A DNA stretch of 64,000 nucleotides from assembly GCF_900108315.1 (NCBI RefSeq), contig NZ_FNVB01000005.1, positions 558,001-622,000 on the forward strand, read 5' to 3'. Shown in pieces: positions 29,195 through 37,674 of this stretch. Position 1 is the stretch's first letter; each line of letters begins with the position of its first letter. Source of the DNA: Saccharopolyspora kobensis. GTDB taxonomy: Bacteria; Actinomycetota; Actinomycetes; Mycobacteriales; Pseudonocardiaceae. Under the pieces are notes generated by a model that worked only from the letters and a program-made list of their open reading frames with translations, searched no databases and was not told the DNA's origin. Made by a program: the position numbers and the translations under genes.

Positions 29195-30376
29195 TCACGG
29201 AACCAGGTCGAGGAATTCCCAGCGGGCTTGGGATCCTGCGCCGCTGAGCCACTTCCCGCAGTTCTGCAGGACCACCGGGTTCGAGGTGATGTGCTGGGCC
29301 CCGGTGGCGATGTCGCGCAGGAACCTGTCGACGGGGCCGCGGCGGATCGCCGTCGTGCCCGCCCAGCGGTGCACCACCTGGCCGACCTCCTGCGCGGTCC
29401 GGGTCGCGTGGTTGAGCGACAGCTTGATCAGCGTGCCCTGCTCGACGCTCAGCGGTTCGCCCGCGTCCAGGGTTTCCTCGACGTCCCGCCACACGTCCAT
29501 CGCCCAGGCCCGGGCAGAGCGGAGCTTGGCCTCGGCCGCCGCGAACTCCGCGTGGAAGTGCGCGGTGTCGACCGCCGCGTTGTGCGTGCCGGACTTGATC
29601 GCGACGAGCGCCCTCATCTCGTCGAGCAGGCGACGTCCGGCGCCGAGCGCCCAGCCGGTGTGCCCGATCGCCGCCATGTTGACCAGGCCGACCCGGTACA
29701 TCGCGCCGCCGTTGGCCGGAGTCGTGGTCGTCGCCAGGTAGGTGTGCGTGGCCGGGACGTGCACGTCGGTGCAGCGGTAGTCGATGCTGTGCGTCGCGCG
29801 CAGGCCGAGCGCGTCCCAGTTGTCGACCAGCTCCACCTGCGACTTCGGCATCGCCAGCACCCGCAGTTCGCCGGTGCCCTCGACCTGGATCGCGCTGTGG
29901 ACGTGCGTGGCGTGCGCCATCCCGGAGGCGAACTGCCAGCTCCCGCTCACCAGGAAGCCGCCGTCCACCGGGACCGCGCGGCCGGGCCGGGTGCCGTGCC
30001 CGGCCAGCAGCGCCTGGTCACCGGCGGCGACCCCGGGGAACAGGTCCGCCGCCGCGACGTCGCCGAGGTAGGCGGCGGTGGTGCCGGTGACGTGCTGCAT
30101 CGCCATCATCGTCCAGCCGGCGGTCGCGTCGTGGCGGCTGAGCCGCTCGATCGTCGCGATCAGCTGACGCGGGGAGAACTCGTGGCCGCCGAGGTTCGCC
30201 GGCATCCCGGCCCGGACGATCCCCGCGTCCAGCAGGGCTCGCGCGATGCCCTCGGCCAGGAAGCCCCGCTCTTCGGCGACGGCCGCCTCCGACTCCAGCT
30301 GGTCGGCGAGCGCGTCGATCCGGTCGAGCATGGCGGGGAATTCCGGGCTGACGTGCAATCGAGCCGGATCAGTCAT
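29195..30376 (-). CDS. Acyl-CoA dehydrogenase-fold flavin monooxygenase (HsaA/HpaB-like)
   Basis: A 393-residue protein of the acyl-CoA dehydrogenase superfamily, closest in pattern to group D flavin-dependent monooxygenases: GIVRAGMPANLGGHE near the N-terminus, SGSWQFASGMAHATH in the middle, and a C-terminal helical domain with AQEVGQVVHRWAGTTAIRRG ending in RFLRDIATGAQHITSN. The Glu base typical of true acyl-CoA dehydrogenases is not evident. Such enzymes need a separate flavin reductase, and none is adjacent. Substrate unknown; steroid, phenol or sulfur compound oxidation are options for the family. Confidence 0.8.
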   Translation of the reverse strand: MTDPARLHVSPEFPAMLDRIDALADQLESEAAVAEERGFLAEGIARALLDAGIVRAGMPANLGGHEFSPRQLIATIERLSRHDATAGWTMMAMQHVTGTTAAYLGDVAAADLFPGVAAGDQALLAGHGTRPGRAVPVDGGFLVSGSWQFASGMAHATHVHSAIQVEGTGELRVLAMPKSQVELVDNWDALGLRATHSIDYRCTDVHVPATHTYLATTTTPANGGAMYRVGLVNMAAIGHTGWALGAGRRLLDEMRALVAIKSGTHNAAVDTAHFHAEFAAAEAKLRSARAWAMDVWRDVEETLDAGEPLSVEQGTLIKLSLNHATRTAQEVGQVVHRWAGTTAIRRGPVDRFLRDIATGAQHITSNPVVLQNCGKWLSGAGSQARWEFLDLVP

Positions 30377-30918
30377 GGCGAAGGCCGCTCCTCGACATCG
30401 GTGCAGATCGAGGCCACTGTACGGAAGATCGCACCACCGCCGAACCGTTTCACGCGAAGAGAGCTTATTCCACTTAGGACGTATTGCGATGCGCGATCGG
30501 CTCGACCACCGCAGCCCTCAGCGCCGATCAGCGGCGTTCCCGGTTCGCGCTCGTTCTGCACCGTCCGCTCACACCAACAGCCTCTTCCACCAAGCCGGCG
30601 CTCGAGAACCAGGCCCTCCTGGCCCGGGACGCCGAAGGCTGACCGGCGGCGCTTCCCAGCACGGCCCCGGATGCTCGTCTCCACGCTTCAAGGGGCGTTG
30701 TGGCGGTTTTCCGCCAAACCCGTGCACTGCGAATTGGCTTTCCTGCACGCGGCACACAAAGTCGCAGCCGTTACCGCTATTTCCCGCAGCCCGTGGGTGA
30801 TTCCTTTGTGCACTGCCGGTGAAAGTTGCGCTTTAGCCTGCGAATGGCCGCATCTCGGCACCGCTTTCGGCTGTAGCATTTCCGCCGCATCATGCCCGAT
30901 TCAGCCCTGGAGGGAAAA
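30377..30918. other. Intergenic region upstream of the M23 peptidase gene
   Basis: About 540 bases without a supported gene, less GC-rich than its surroundings. GTGCACTGC occurs twice, near 30720 and 30809. The GGAGGG at 30909-30914 is the ribosome binding site of the next gene. Confidence 0.4.
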
Positions 30919-31890
30919 ATGTGTGATTCCTGCGCGCCATCGACCGAGATGATCTCCGCCGAGGAGGTCGGCGGCCTTTCCCGCCGAACCCTGTTCGCCG
31001 GGCTGGGCCTCGGGCTCGCCATCCCCGCCATCGGTCTCGTCGCGGGAGCGCCGACGGCGTCGGCGGCGTCACTGATGGACGGCCGCTGGGCCAATCCCGC
31101 ATTAGGCCACTTCCCGCAAGGCGGCCACTTCGGAGCTTCCAGGCCCGGAGGCCCGCACGCGGGCCAGGACGTCACGAACTCGACGGGCACCGGCGTGTAC
31201 GCGGCGGCCGACGGCACCGTGATCCGCCGCGCCTGGGGCGGCGGGCTCCCCGGCCGGAGCGGCAACGGGCTGGTGATCTCGCACGGCCACGACCAGTACA
31301 CCTACTACGGCCACCTCAACGCCTACCACGTCCCGCTCAACGCCGAGGTCAAGTCCGGCCAGCGCATCGCGGACATGGGCGCGACGGGCAACGTGACGGG
31401 CCCGCACCTGCACTTCGAGGTGCACTCGGGAGGGATCGGCCGCATCACCGACCCGGTCGCCTTCATGGCCAAGCGCGGTGTGGACCTGGGCGGCGGCTGG
31501 CCGCGGATCGATCCGGGCTCGGCCGGAGCGACGGTCGTCGCGCTCCAGCACCTGATGCGCAAGCACGGCCACGACCTGGCCGTCGACGGGAAGTACAGCT
31601 CGGCGGCGGTGGCCGCGGTCAAGCGCTTCCAGTCCTCGAAGGGCTTGGCGGCCGACGGCCAGGTCGGCCCGGCGACGTGGCCGAAGCTGGTCTTCACCCT
31701 GCACGAGGGCAGCAAGGGCGACCACGTCAAAGGCCTGCAGGCAGCGCTGAACAAGCGCAGCGCGGGCCTCGCGGTCGACGGAGATTTCGGCCCGGTCATG
31801 GCGAAGGCCGTGCGCACCTACCAGAGCACCAACCGCCTTGTCGTCGACGGCGAAGCAGGCCCGATCACCTGGCGAGCACTGCTCGGCTGA
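30919..31890 (+). CDS. Tat-exported M23 metallopeptidase with two peptidoglycan-binding domains
   Basis: A 323-residue secreted wall hydrolase. A twin-arginine signal (LSRRTLFAGLGLGLAIP, about 20-50) ends in ASAAS. The M23/LytM domain (about 80-185) has the zinc ligands H80/D84 in PHAGQDV and the HLH motif at 163-165. Two PG_binding_1 repeats follow at about 195-250 and 258-320. The start ATG 30919 has GGAGGG five bases upstream; an ATG at 30892 has none. The enzyme should cut peptide cross-bridges. Tat rather than Sec export is unusual for this family. Confidence 0.92.
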   Translation: MCDSCAPSTEMISAEEVGGLSRRTLFAGLGLGLAIPAIGLVAGAPTASAASLMDGRWANPALGHFPQGGHFGASRPGGPHAGQDVTNSTGTGVYAAADGTVIRRAWGGGLPGRSGNGLVISHGHDQYTYYGHLNAYHVPLNAEVKSGQRIADMGATGNVTGPHLHFEVHSGGIGRITDPVAFMAKRGVDLGGGWPRIDPGSAGATVVALQHLMRKHGHDLAVDGKYSSAAVAAVKRFQSSKGLAADGQVGPATWPKLVFTLHEGSKGDHVKGLQAALNKRSAGLAVDGDFGPVMAKAVRTYQSTNRLVVDGEAGPITWRALLG

Positions 31891-31899
31891 TCCGGCGGA

Positions 31900-31930
31900 C
31901 CCGGCCGCGACAGACTCGGTCGCGGCCGGG
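31900..31930. terminator. Bidirectional hairpin terminator
   Basis: Stem CCCGGCCGCGAC/GTCGCGGCCGGG with a 7-base loop, between the convergent M23 and NTF2-like genes. Confidence 0.8.
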
Positions 31931-31941
31931 CAGGAGCCGGA

Positions 31942-32391
31942 CTACTTCGGGTCGCGGTGCAGTTGCCGGACCTTCTGCTCGTGGCTGCTGGTGAAGTCCG
32001 GGTCCACGTAGATGCGGACGGAGCTGATGAGCGTGCCGCGGAAGGTGAAGACGTTGCAGAAGCGGCCGGTCGAAACGCGCTGGTCCGGCCAGCGTCGTCC
32101 ATCAGCGGTCACGCCCCACTCGCGACCTTCGACGATGATCCGGTCACCGGCCACCATGATGTCCAGGCCGTCGATGTCGTGCTCCAACGCGGACAGATCG
32201 GCCCAGAGCCGCTGCGCGAACTCGGCCATGTCCTCCTTGCCCCGCCCGAAGCCGAACTTGGGGAAGTACAGCTCCACATCGTCGGTGTAGAGGTCGAGCA
32301 GCGCGGGATCGCCCGCGTCGATGAGCTCGAAAGCCCGGCGGACGATGGAGATGCGCTGCTCGTCGAGCTCGGCAGTGGCGGTCGAGGACAT
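31942..32391 (-). CDS. NTF2-like (SnoaL-type) protein
   Basis: A 149-residue single-domain protein with the cone-shaped NTF2-like fold pattern: an N-terminal helix with RRAFELIDAGDPALLDLYTDDVELYFPKF, and a C-terminal sheet with VSTGRFCNVFTFRGTLISSVRIYVDPDF. SnoaL-like proteins include polyketide cyclases, hydroxylases and ketosteroid-isomerase relatives, and no specific reaction can be assigned. ATG 32391 has AGGAG upstream. It stands alone after a long T-depleted gap. Confidence 0.8.
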   Translation of the reverse strand: MSSTATAELDEQRISIVRRAFELIDAGDPALLDLYTDDVELYFPKFGFGRGKEDMAEFAQRLWADLSALEHDIDGLDIMVAGDRIIVEGREWGVTADGRRWPDQRVSTGRFCNVFTFRGTLISSVRIYVDPDFTSSHEQKVRQLHRDPK

Positions 32392-32784
32392 CGAAGAACT
32401 CCTGTACGTGAAGCCTGATTCGTCTCAACGGGCAATCGTTCTGAACGGGACGGTCCAAAACCAGAGCAACCCGCAAAGGCAGCCAAGGACAGGAGAACCC
32501 CCGCGAACCAGCCGAACACCCGCGAGCACGACCGTACCACAGTTATGGACCGCAAAGTACAAAACCAACGGCAGCCGACCAACGGAAAACCCGCACGGGC
32601 AAGGCACTTCCAACCCGAAGCACGAAGGACCCGCCGAACGAAGCCGGAAACCCACGAATCCCTTGGCGCCACGGACGCCTTGGAAGGGCCAGTCGCTGAG
32701 CAGGCCGGGAACGGCCCACCACAAGGAGCCAACGAAACGCAACCCGCACGGTGGGGCTCGGCCCCCGCGATCAAACGTGGAACG
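32392..32784. other. Strongly T-depleted noncoding stretch
   Basis: Between the NTF2-like start and the tRNA-Ala terminator. I count 16 T in the 300 bases 32461-32760 of the plus strand, none in 32461-32520. Frames stay open on both strands only because stop codons are rare in such composition; none shows a domain or ribosome binding site. Confidence 0.6.
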
Positions 32785-32818
32785 CAAAAAGGCTCATGCT
32801 CTCCATGAGCATGAGCCT
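32785..32818 (-). terminator. Intrinsic terminator of tRNA-Ala
   Basis: Stem AGGCTCATGCTC/GAGCATGAGCCT (32790-32801 with 32807-32818), loop of five, followed on the minus strand by TTTTT. One of the few hairpins here with a real U-tract. Confidence 0.9.
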
Positions 32819-32834
32819 GTCACTGCGTGAAACG

Positions 32835-32907
32835 TGGAGCTGAGGGGAATCGAACCCCTGACCTTCTCGATGCGAACGAGACGCGCTACCAACTGCGCTA
32901 CAGCCCC
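32835..32907 (-). tRNA. tRNA-Ala (anticodon CGC)
   Basis: A 73-base cloverleaf on the minus strand: acceptor GGGGCTG/CAGCTCC with the G3-U70 pair that marks alanine tRNAs, D-arm GCGC...GCGC, anticodon stem TCTCG/CGAGA around loop TTCGCAT (anticodon CGC), and T-arm AGGGG-TTCGATT-CCCCT. Discriminator A; the CCA end is not encoded. It reads GCG codons, frequent in this GC-rich genome. Confidence 0.95.
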
Positions 32908-33000
32908 TTGCCTCGAGGACTTGCCTCTCGGCTTTGTTGTGTCAGTACTCTAGCAAGCCCGAAAACCGCACTCGCAGCACCCCCCTCTTAAGCGGGGTGG

Positions 33001-33759
33001 TCACTCCCCGGCGGCGCGCCGGTACGGCTCCCAGGTGCGTTCGTCCAGCTCGTCGAACACGGGATCCTCGTCGTCGATCTCCACGCGGACCGCGCGCGCC
33101 GCCGGGCGGGCCTCGCGGCGCTCGACGTCGTCGGCGGCGTCCTCGTCGTACTCGTCGCGGAGGTCTTCGTCGTACTCGTCGTCGTACTCGGCCTCGTCCC
33201 GCTCACCGTTCATGCGGGCGAGGCGGCGGGAGCGGACGTCCTCCTCTATGCGGACCTGGCGGCGCAGGTAGGTGAGGTAGCCGACGACCACCAGGTCGAT
33301 GATGCCGTGCAGCCACCACACGACCGGCCACAGCAGCCCCGCCACCAGCGCCGTCACGACCGCGGTGGCCAGCATGGCGACCACGATCCGCTGCCGGCGG
33401 GCGTACTTGGCGCGCGCCGCCAGCGCCGCGGCCTCCGGGTCGAACCCGCCGCGGCCGGGCCGGTAGCGGCGGCCGGCGCGAACGTCGTCGCTGTGCACCC
33501 GGCGCCACGAGTTGTCGTCGGTGTCGTTCTCCTCGACCGCGTCGTCCAGCTCGGTGTCAGACATCCCGGACTCCTCCACCATGTCGGTTGTCTCGGCCCC
33601 GGGCCTCGCCGGTCGCCGACCGCTGCCGCGTCGGACCACCCTCGCGGCCAGCGCGGAGTCGGTGGTCTTGGACACTTCCTGGCGGCGGCGGGCGAACATC
33701 GGCACCAGCACCACCAGCCACGCCGCCGCCAGCGCGGCGAAGATCAACGAACTGGGCAT
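33001..33759 (-). CDS. sepX: Divisome membrane protein SepX/GlpR
   Basis: A 252-residue membrane protein: one N-terminal transmembrane helix (about 4-22), a charged cytoplasmic region, a second hydrophobic hairpin (about 122-165, with VVWWLHGIIDLVVVGYLTYL), and an acidic tail. This topology and its place beside rimJ and glp match mycobacterial Rv0996 and the proteins named SepX in Streptomyces and GlpR in Corynebacterium, where it recruits the gephyrin-like Glp to the division site. The assignment rests on topology and synteny, as the family has few invariant motifs. Confidence 0.8.
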   Translation of the reverse strand: MPSSLIFAALAAAWLVVLVPMFARRRQEVSKTTDSALAARVVRRGSGRRPARPGAETTDMVEESGMSDTELDDAVEENDTDDNSWRRVHSDDVRAGRRYRPGRGGFDPEAAALAARAKYARRQRIVVAMLATAVVTALVAGLLWPVVWWLHGIIDLVVVGYLTYLRRQVRIEEDVRSRRLARMNGERDEAEYDDEYDEDLRDEYDEDAADDVERREARPAARAVRVEIDDEDPVFDELDERTWEPYRRAAGE

Positions 33760-34029
33760 GCCTCGCCACCTCCCCCTGGCCACCGGCAGCACACAAGTCT
33801 GCGATCGCCACGCTAGTCACATCTGCAACTCCCGTGTTGGAGGCACGCCGAACACGGGAGGTCCCCGGGGCCAGAAAACCCCACGTTCAGCGGAGTCAGC
33901 GGCACCATCGTCATCGGCGTGTCGGCTTCCGTACCGCCGAACGCTGCTGATCGCTGGTCCGTTCAGCTCAATTTCGGCCGGATGCGCCCGGAGCGGCGGT
34001 GACGGTGCGTGATCAAGATCTCCCGGTCT

Positions 34030-34695
34030 TCAGGGCCTGCCTGCCCCGCCACCGCGCAGCAGCCGCTCGACGGCGCCTTCCGGGACCTCCTCGGCGGTCA
34101 GCGCGTACACGTAGTGATCGCGCCAGTCCCCGGCCACGTCCAGGTACCGCTGGAACAGGCCCTCGCGGCGGAACCCGGACTTCTCCAGCACCCGGACGCT
34201 CGGCTGGTTCTCCGGGCGCACGGTGGCTTCCAGCCGGTGCAGCCCGACCGGGCCGAAGCAGTGGTCGACGGCCAGCGCGACACCCGCCGTCGCGACGCCA
34301 CCGCCCGCCAGCCGCTCGGCGATCCAGTAGCCGATCCACCCGGAGCGCAGCGCGCCCCGCACGATGTTGCCGATGGTCAGCTGCCCGGCGAACTCGCCGT
34401 CCACGGTGACGCTGAACGGCAACGCCTGCCCGCGCCGCGCCATGCCGCGCAGCGCCGCCCACTGCGCGGGCCACGCCGTCCTGGCGTTGCGCTCCTCCCA
34501 GCCGCCGATCGTCGTGGGTTCCCATTGCTGCAGGTAGGCGCGGTCGTGGAGCCGGATCCGGCTCCAGGCCGAGGCATCGCGCAGGCGCGGTGGCCGCAGC
34601 GCGACCGCACCGCGCGCGGTGATCAGCGGCCCGAGCCGGGCCGGCCAGCCGGGGTGGCGACCGACCGGGAACCCATCAGCGTCGGTGGGCTGCAT
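34030..34695 (-). CDS. rimJ: RimJ-type GNAT N-acetyltransferase
   Basis: A 221-residue GNAT acetyltransferase: the strand ALPFSVTVDGEFAGQLTIGNI, the acetyl-CoA pyrophosphate loop in AERLAGGGVATAGVALAVDHC, and the C-terminal VRPENQPSVRVLEKSGFRREG motif shared by the RimJ/RimL branch. Family members acetylate N-terminal amines of ribosomal proteins or other acceptors. It sits seven bases beyond the glp stop on the same strand, as in mycobacteria (Rv0995), and is probably co-transcribed with glp and sepX. Confidence 0.9.
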   Translation of the reverse strand: MQPTDADGFPVGRHPGWPARLGPLITARGAVALRPPRLRDASAWSRIRLHDRAYLQQWEPTTIGGWEERNARTAWPAQWAALRGMARRGQALPFSVTVDGEFAGQLTIGNIVRGALRSGWIGYWIAERLAGGGVATAGVALAVDHCFGPVGLHRLEATVRPENQPSVRVLEKSGFRREGLFQRYLDVAGDWRDHYVYALTAEEVPEGAVERLLRGGGAGRP

Positions 34696-34702
34696 CGGAG
34701 TC

Positions 34703-35926
34703 TCAGGCGCGCTGCGACAGGAAGCGGACCTGGACCTCTTCGCCCGCGCCGACCTCGGTGACCTCGTCGTCCACCACCACCAGGCAGTTCGCCTCGGCCA
34801 GCGAGGCGAGCAGGTGCGACCCCGAGGTGCCCAGCGGTTGCACCAGGTAGGCGCCGTTCTTCGGGTCGCGCAGCAGCTGGCCGCGCAGGAAGCCCCGACG
34901 GCCTTCCGCCGAGGTGATCGGCGACAGCAGTTCCGCCGTCACGGTGCGGCGGTGCGGGTTGGGCTTGCCGAGCGCGGCGCGGATCAGCGGCCGCACCAGC
35001 ACCTCGAACACCACCAGCGCGCTCACCGGGTTGCTGGGCAGCATGAAGGTCGGGATCTCGTCCGGGCCCAGCCGTCCGAAGCCCTGGACCGAACCGGGCT
35101 GCATCGCGACCCTGGTCACGTCCAGCTCGCCGAGGTCGGCCAGCGCCGCCCGGACCTCGGCGCCCGCTGCGCCGCCCACGCCACCGGCGACCACCACGAT
35201 CTCCGACAGCAGCAGCCGCCCCTCCACGACCTCCCGCAACCGGCGCGGGTCACTGCTCATGATGCCGACGCGCGTGACCTCGGCGCCGGCGTCCCGCGCG
35301 GCGGCCGACAGCGCGTAGGAGTTGACGTCGTAGACCTGGCCCTGGCCGGGCGAGCGGTCGACGTCCACCAGCTCCTCGCCGACGGAGATCACCGAGACCC
35401 GCGGCCGCGGGTGCACCAGCACCTTGTTGCGGCCCACCGCGGCCAGCAGCCCGACCTGCGCGGAACCGATCGGTGCGCCGCGGCGCACCGCCACGTCGCC
35501 GGTCTGCACGTCCTCCCCGGTGCGGCGGACGAACGCCGCCGAGGGCACCGGACGCCGCACGGTGACCTTCGCCGGGTGCTCGTCGGTGTACTCCAGCGGG
35601 ACCACGGCGTCGGCCAGCGTCGGCAGCGGCGCGCCGGTGTCCACCCGGACCGCCTGGCCCGGCTGCAGCCTGCGGGGCTGCCGGGAGCCGACCGAGATCT
35701 CACCGACGACCGGCAGCACGGTCGACTCGTCGGCGGCGGCCTGCACGTCCACGCTGCGCACCGCGTAGCCGTCCACCGCGGCCTGGTCGAACCCGGGCAG
35801 CGCCTGCTCGGCGACGACCTCCTCCGCGCACAGCAGGCCCTGCGCCTCGGAGATCGCCACCCGGACCGGCGCGGGCCGGACAGCCGCCGTGAGCACGCGT
35901 GCGAGTTGCTCGTCCACTGACCTCAT
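34703..35926 (-). CDS. glp: Gephyrin-like molybdotransferase-family protein Glp
   Basis: A 407-residue MoeA/gephyrin-fold protein. MoeA segments are visible: LPGFDQAAVDGYAVRS (43-57), RRTGEDVQTGD, YDVNSYALSAAARDAG and LPSNPVSALVVFEV. The usual TGGxSxGxxD motif is degenerate (GGVGGAAGAE, 248-257) and the LPGNPVS motif has Ser for Gly. This suggests loss or change of molybdenum insertion activity and fits the divisome role described for Glp. The neighbouring sepX/glpR gene supports this. A residual cofactor role cannot be excluded. Confidence 0.85.
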   Translation of the reverse strand: MRSVDEQLARVLTAAVRPAPVRVAISEAQGLLCAEEVVAEQALPGFDQAAVDGYAVRSVDVQAAADESTVLPVVGEISVGSRQPRRLQPGQAVRVDTGAPLPTLADAVVPLEYTDEHPAKVTVRRPVPSAAFVRRTGEDVQTGDVAVRRGAPIGSAQVGLLAAVGRNKVLVHPRPRVSVISVGEELVDVDRSPGQGQVYDVNSYALSAAARDAGAEVTRVGIMSSDPRRLREVVEGRLLLSEIVVVAGGVGGAAGAEVRAALADLGELDVTRVAMQPGSVQGFGRLGPDEIPTFMLPSNPVSALVVFEVLVRPLIRAALGKPNPHRRTVTAELLSPITSAEGRRGFLRGQLLRDPKNGAYLVQPLGTSGSHLLASLAEANCLVVVDDEVTEVGAGEEVQVRFLSQRA

Positions 35927-36025
35927 GGCTGTCGTCCTCTTCCCGCGCACCGAGCCGCCGCCCGGCGTGGCTGTCGTCACGTCCTGTCCCGGCGGAGTGG
36001 CCGCAGCGTTCGGGCGGACCGCCGG

Positions 36026-36940
36026 TCAGGACACTTCGTCGTTCTCCGCGATCCGCTCGACGAGCCAGGCCCGCAGGTCCGGCCCGTACTCGGGATCCTT
36101 CAGCGCGAAGTCCACCGCAGCTTTGAGGAAACCGCCAGGATTTCCCAAGTCGTGTCGCCCACCGCGATGGACCACCACGTGCACCGGGTGTCCTTCGGAG
36201 ATCAGCAACGCTACGGCATCGGTGAGCTGCAGCTCACCTCCGGCACCGGGCTCGATGCGCCGCAGCGCGTCGAACACGGCGCGGTCCAGCAGGTAGCGCC
36301 CGGCCGCGGCGAAGGTGGACGGGGCCTGCTCCGGCGCCGGCTTCTCGACCATGCCCCGGACCTGCTTGACGTCGTCGTCACCGGTGTCGGTGACGTCGAA
36401 CACGCCGTAGGCGGAGATCTGCTCGCGCGGCACGTCGAAGGCGCACAGCACGCTGCCGCCGTGGCGGGCGCGCACCTCGGCCATCCGCTGCAGGACACCG
36501 GTGGGCAGCACCAGGTCGTCGGGGAGAAGCACGGCGACCGCGTCGTCGGCGTCGGTCAGGCTCGGCTCCGCGCAACCCACGGCGTGCCCCAGTCCGAGGG
36601 CCTGCTCCTGGATCGCGGTCTCGGCGGAGAGCAGGCCGGGCGCGCGGCGGACCTTCTCCAGGAGGGCGTCCTTGCCGCGCTCCTCGAGGGTCTGCTCCAG
36701 CTCGGGCTGCGGCTTGAAGTAGTCGGCGACCGAGCCCTTGTCCGGCGAGGTCACGATGATCAGGCGTTGCGCGCCCGCTTCGGCCGCTTCGGCGGCGACC
36801 AGTTCGATCCCGGGGGTGTCCACGACCGGGAGCAACTCCTTGGGCACCGCCTTCGTGGTCGGCAGGAACCGGGTTCCCAGTCCGGCTGCGGGCACGATGG
36901 CGGTCCGGAACGCGATGGGCGTGCTCGTCGGGCTGCTCAT
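36026..36940 (-). CDS. galU: UTP--glucose-1-phosphate uridylyltransferase
   Basis: Makes UDP-glucose from UTP and glucose-1-phosphate. The 304-residue frame has the nucleotide-binding signature PAAGLGTRFLPTTKAVPKEL (about 17-36), IIVTSPDKGSVADYF, QEQALGLGHAVGCAEP and VLLPDDLVL. Divergent from the 5-FCL gene with 37 bases between, the same as in mycobacteria (Rv0993-Rv0992c). With galT downstream at 42609 it can feed the Leloir route and UDP-sugar supply. Confidence 0.96.
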   Translation of the reverse strand: MSSPTSTPIAFRTAIVPAAGLGTRFLPTTKAVPKELLPVVDTPGIELVAAEAAEAGAQRLIIVTSPDKGSVADYFKPQPELEQTLEERGKDALLEKVRRAPGLLSAETAIQEQALGLGHAVGCAEPSLTDADDAVAVLLPDDLVLPTGVLQRMAEVRARHGGSVLCAFDVPREQISAYGVFDVTDTGDDDVKQVRGMVEKPAPEQAPSTFAAAGRYLLDRAVFDALRRIEPGAGGELQLTDAVALLISEGHPVHVVVHRGGRHDLGNPGGFLKAAVDFALKDPEYGPDLRAWLVERIAENDEVS

Positions 36941-36977
36941 GGCCAGGAAGCCTATCGGCCACCCCTAAGCTGGAAGT

Positions 36978-37577
36978 GTGAGCTCGCTGGACGAATCCAC
37001 TACGACGAAGGCCGAGTGGCGCAGCACGCTGCTGGAACAGCGCCGTGACGTGGTCCGAACCACCCGCTCGGCCGAAGCGGGAGCGCTGCAGGAGGCGATG
37101 CTCGCCTGGCTGGCCGAGCACCCGGTGCGCACCGTCGCGGCCTACGTGCCGGTCGGTGACGAGCCCGGCTCGCCCGAGCTGCTGGAGGCGTTGCGCGCGG
37201 CCGGGCTGCGAGTCCTGCTGCCGGTGGTGGTGAACCGCCGCGAGCCGCTGGAGTGGGCCGACTACACCGGGCCGGACTCGCTGCGCAAAGCCACCTTCGG
37301 CCTGCTGGAACCCGCAGGTCAGCGGCTCGGCGCCGCGGCCATCGGGGAGGCCGGCGCGCTGTTCGTCCCCGCGTTGGCGGTGGACCGGCGCGGCGTGCGG
37401 CTGGGGCGCGGCGCGGGCCACTACGACCGGTCGCTGCCGATGGCCGCGGCGGGAGCGCCGCTGATCGGCGTGGTCCGGGACGAGGAGTTCGTGGCCGAGC
37501 TGCCCGGCGAGCCGCACGACGTGCGGATGACCTTCGTGCTGACACCGCGGCGAGGAGTCGTGTCGCTACCGGTGTGA
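36978..37577 (+). CDS. 5-formyltetrahydrofolate cyclo-ligase
   Basis: A 199-residue ATP-dependent enzyme that returns 5-formyl-THF to 5,10-methenyl-THF. N-terminal EWRSTLLEQRRDVVRTTRS, the EPAGQ substrate segment, and the phosphate-binding motif VRLGRGAGHYDRSL near the C-terminus are all present. Start is GTG 36978. Its product feeds one-carbon metabolism, as do pabB and metG elsewhere in the window, but no operon link is seen. Confidence 0.94.
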   Translation: MSSLDESTTTKAEWRSTLLEQRRDVVRTTRSAEAGALQEAMLAWLAEHPVRTVAAYVPVGDEPGSPELLEALRAAGLRVLLPVVVNRREPLEWADYTGPDSLRKATFGLLEPAGQRLGAAAIGEAGALFVPALAVDRRGVRLGRGAGHYDRSLPMAAAGAPLIGVVRDEEFVAELPGEPHDVRMTFVLTPRRGVVSLPV

Positions 37578-37622
37578 CATAGGCCTGTTTGCGCTGGACA
37601 CCTGTTCTGAAGCATTATCGGG

Positions 37623-37649
37623 TTAGCACTCCTGTAGTTCGAGTGCCAG
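37623..37649. promoter_or_regulatory. CIRCE element (HrcA operator)
   Basis: TTAGCACTC, nine bases, GAGTGCCAG: the left half-site matches CIRCE exactly and the right half differs at two of nine positions. It sits 26 bases upstream of the FmdB-like gene. A promoter-like TTGCGC-18-CATTAT (37589-37618) immediately precedes it, so HrcA bound here would block transcription. CIRCE normally marks groES/groEL and dnaK operons. Confidence 0.8.
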
Positions 37650-37674
37650 GACTAGACGCCGGAGGTTCACGGCC

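Noticed and set aside
32109-32787. Open frames on both strands upstream of the NTF2-like gene
   Set aside because: They exist because the sequence is T-poor on one strand and hence stop-poor; no domain or start signal supports them.
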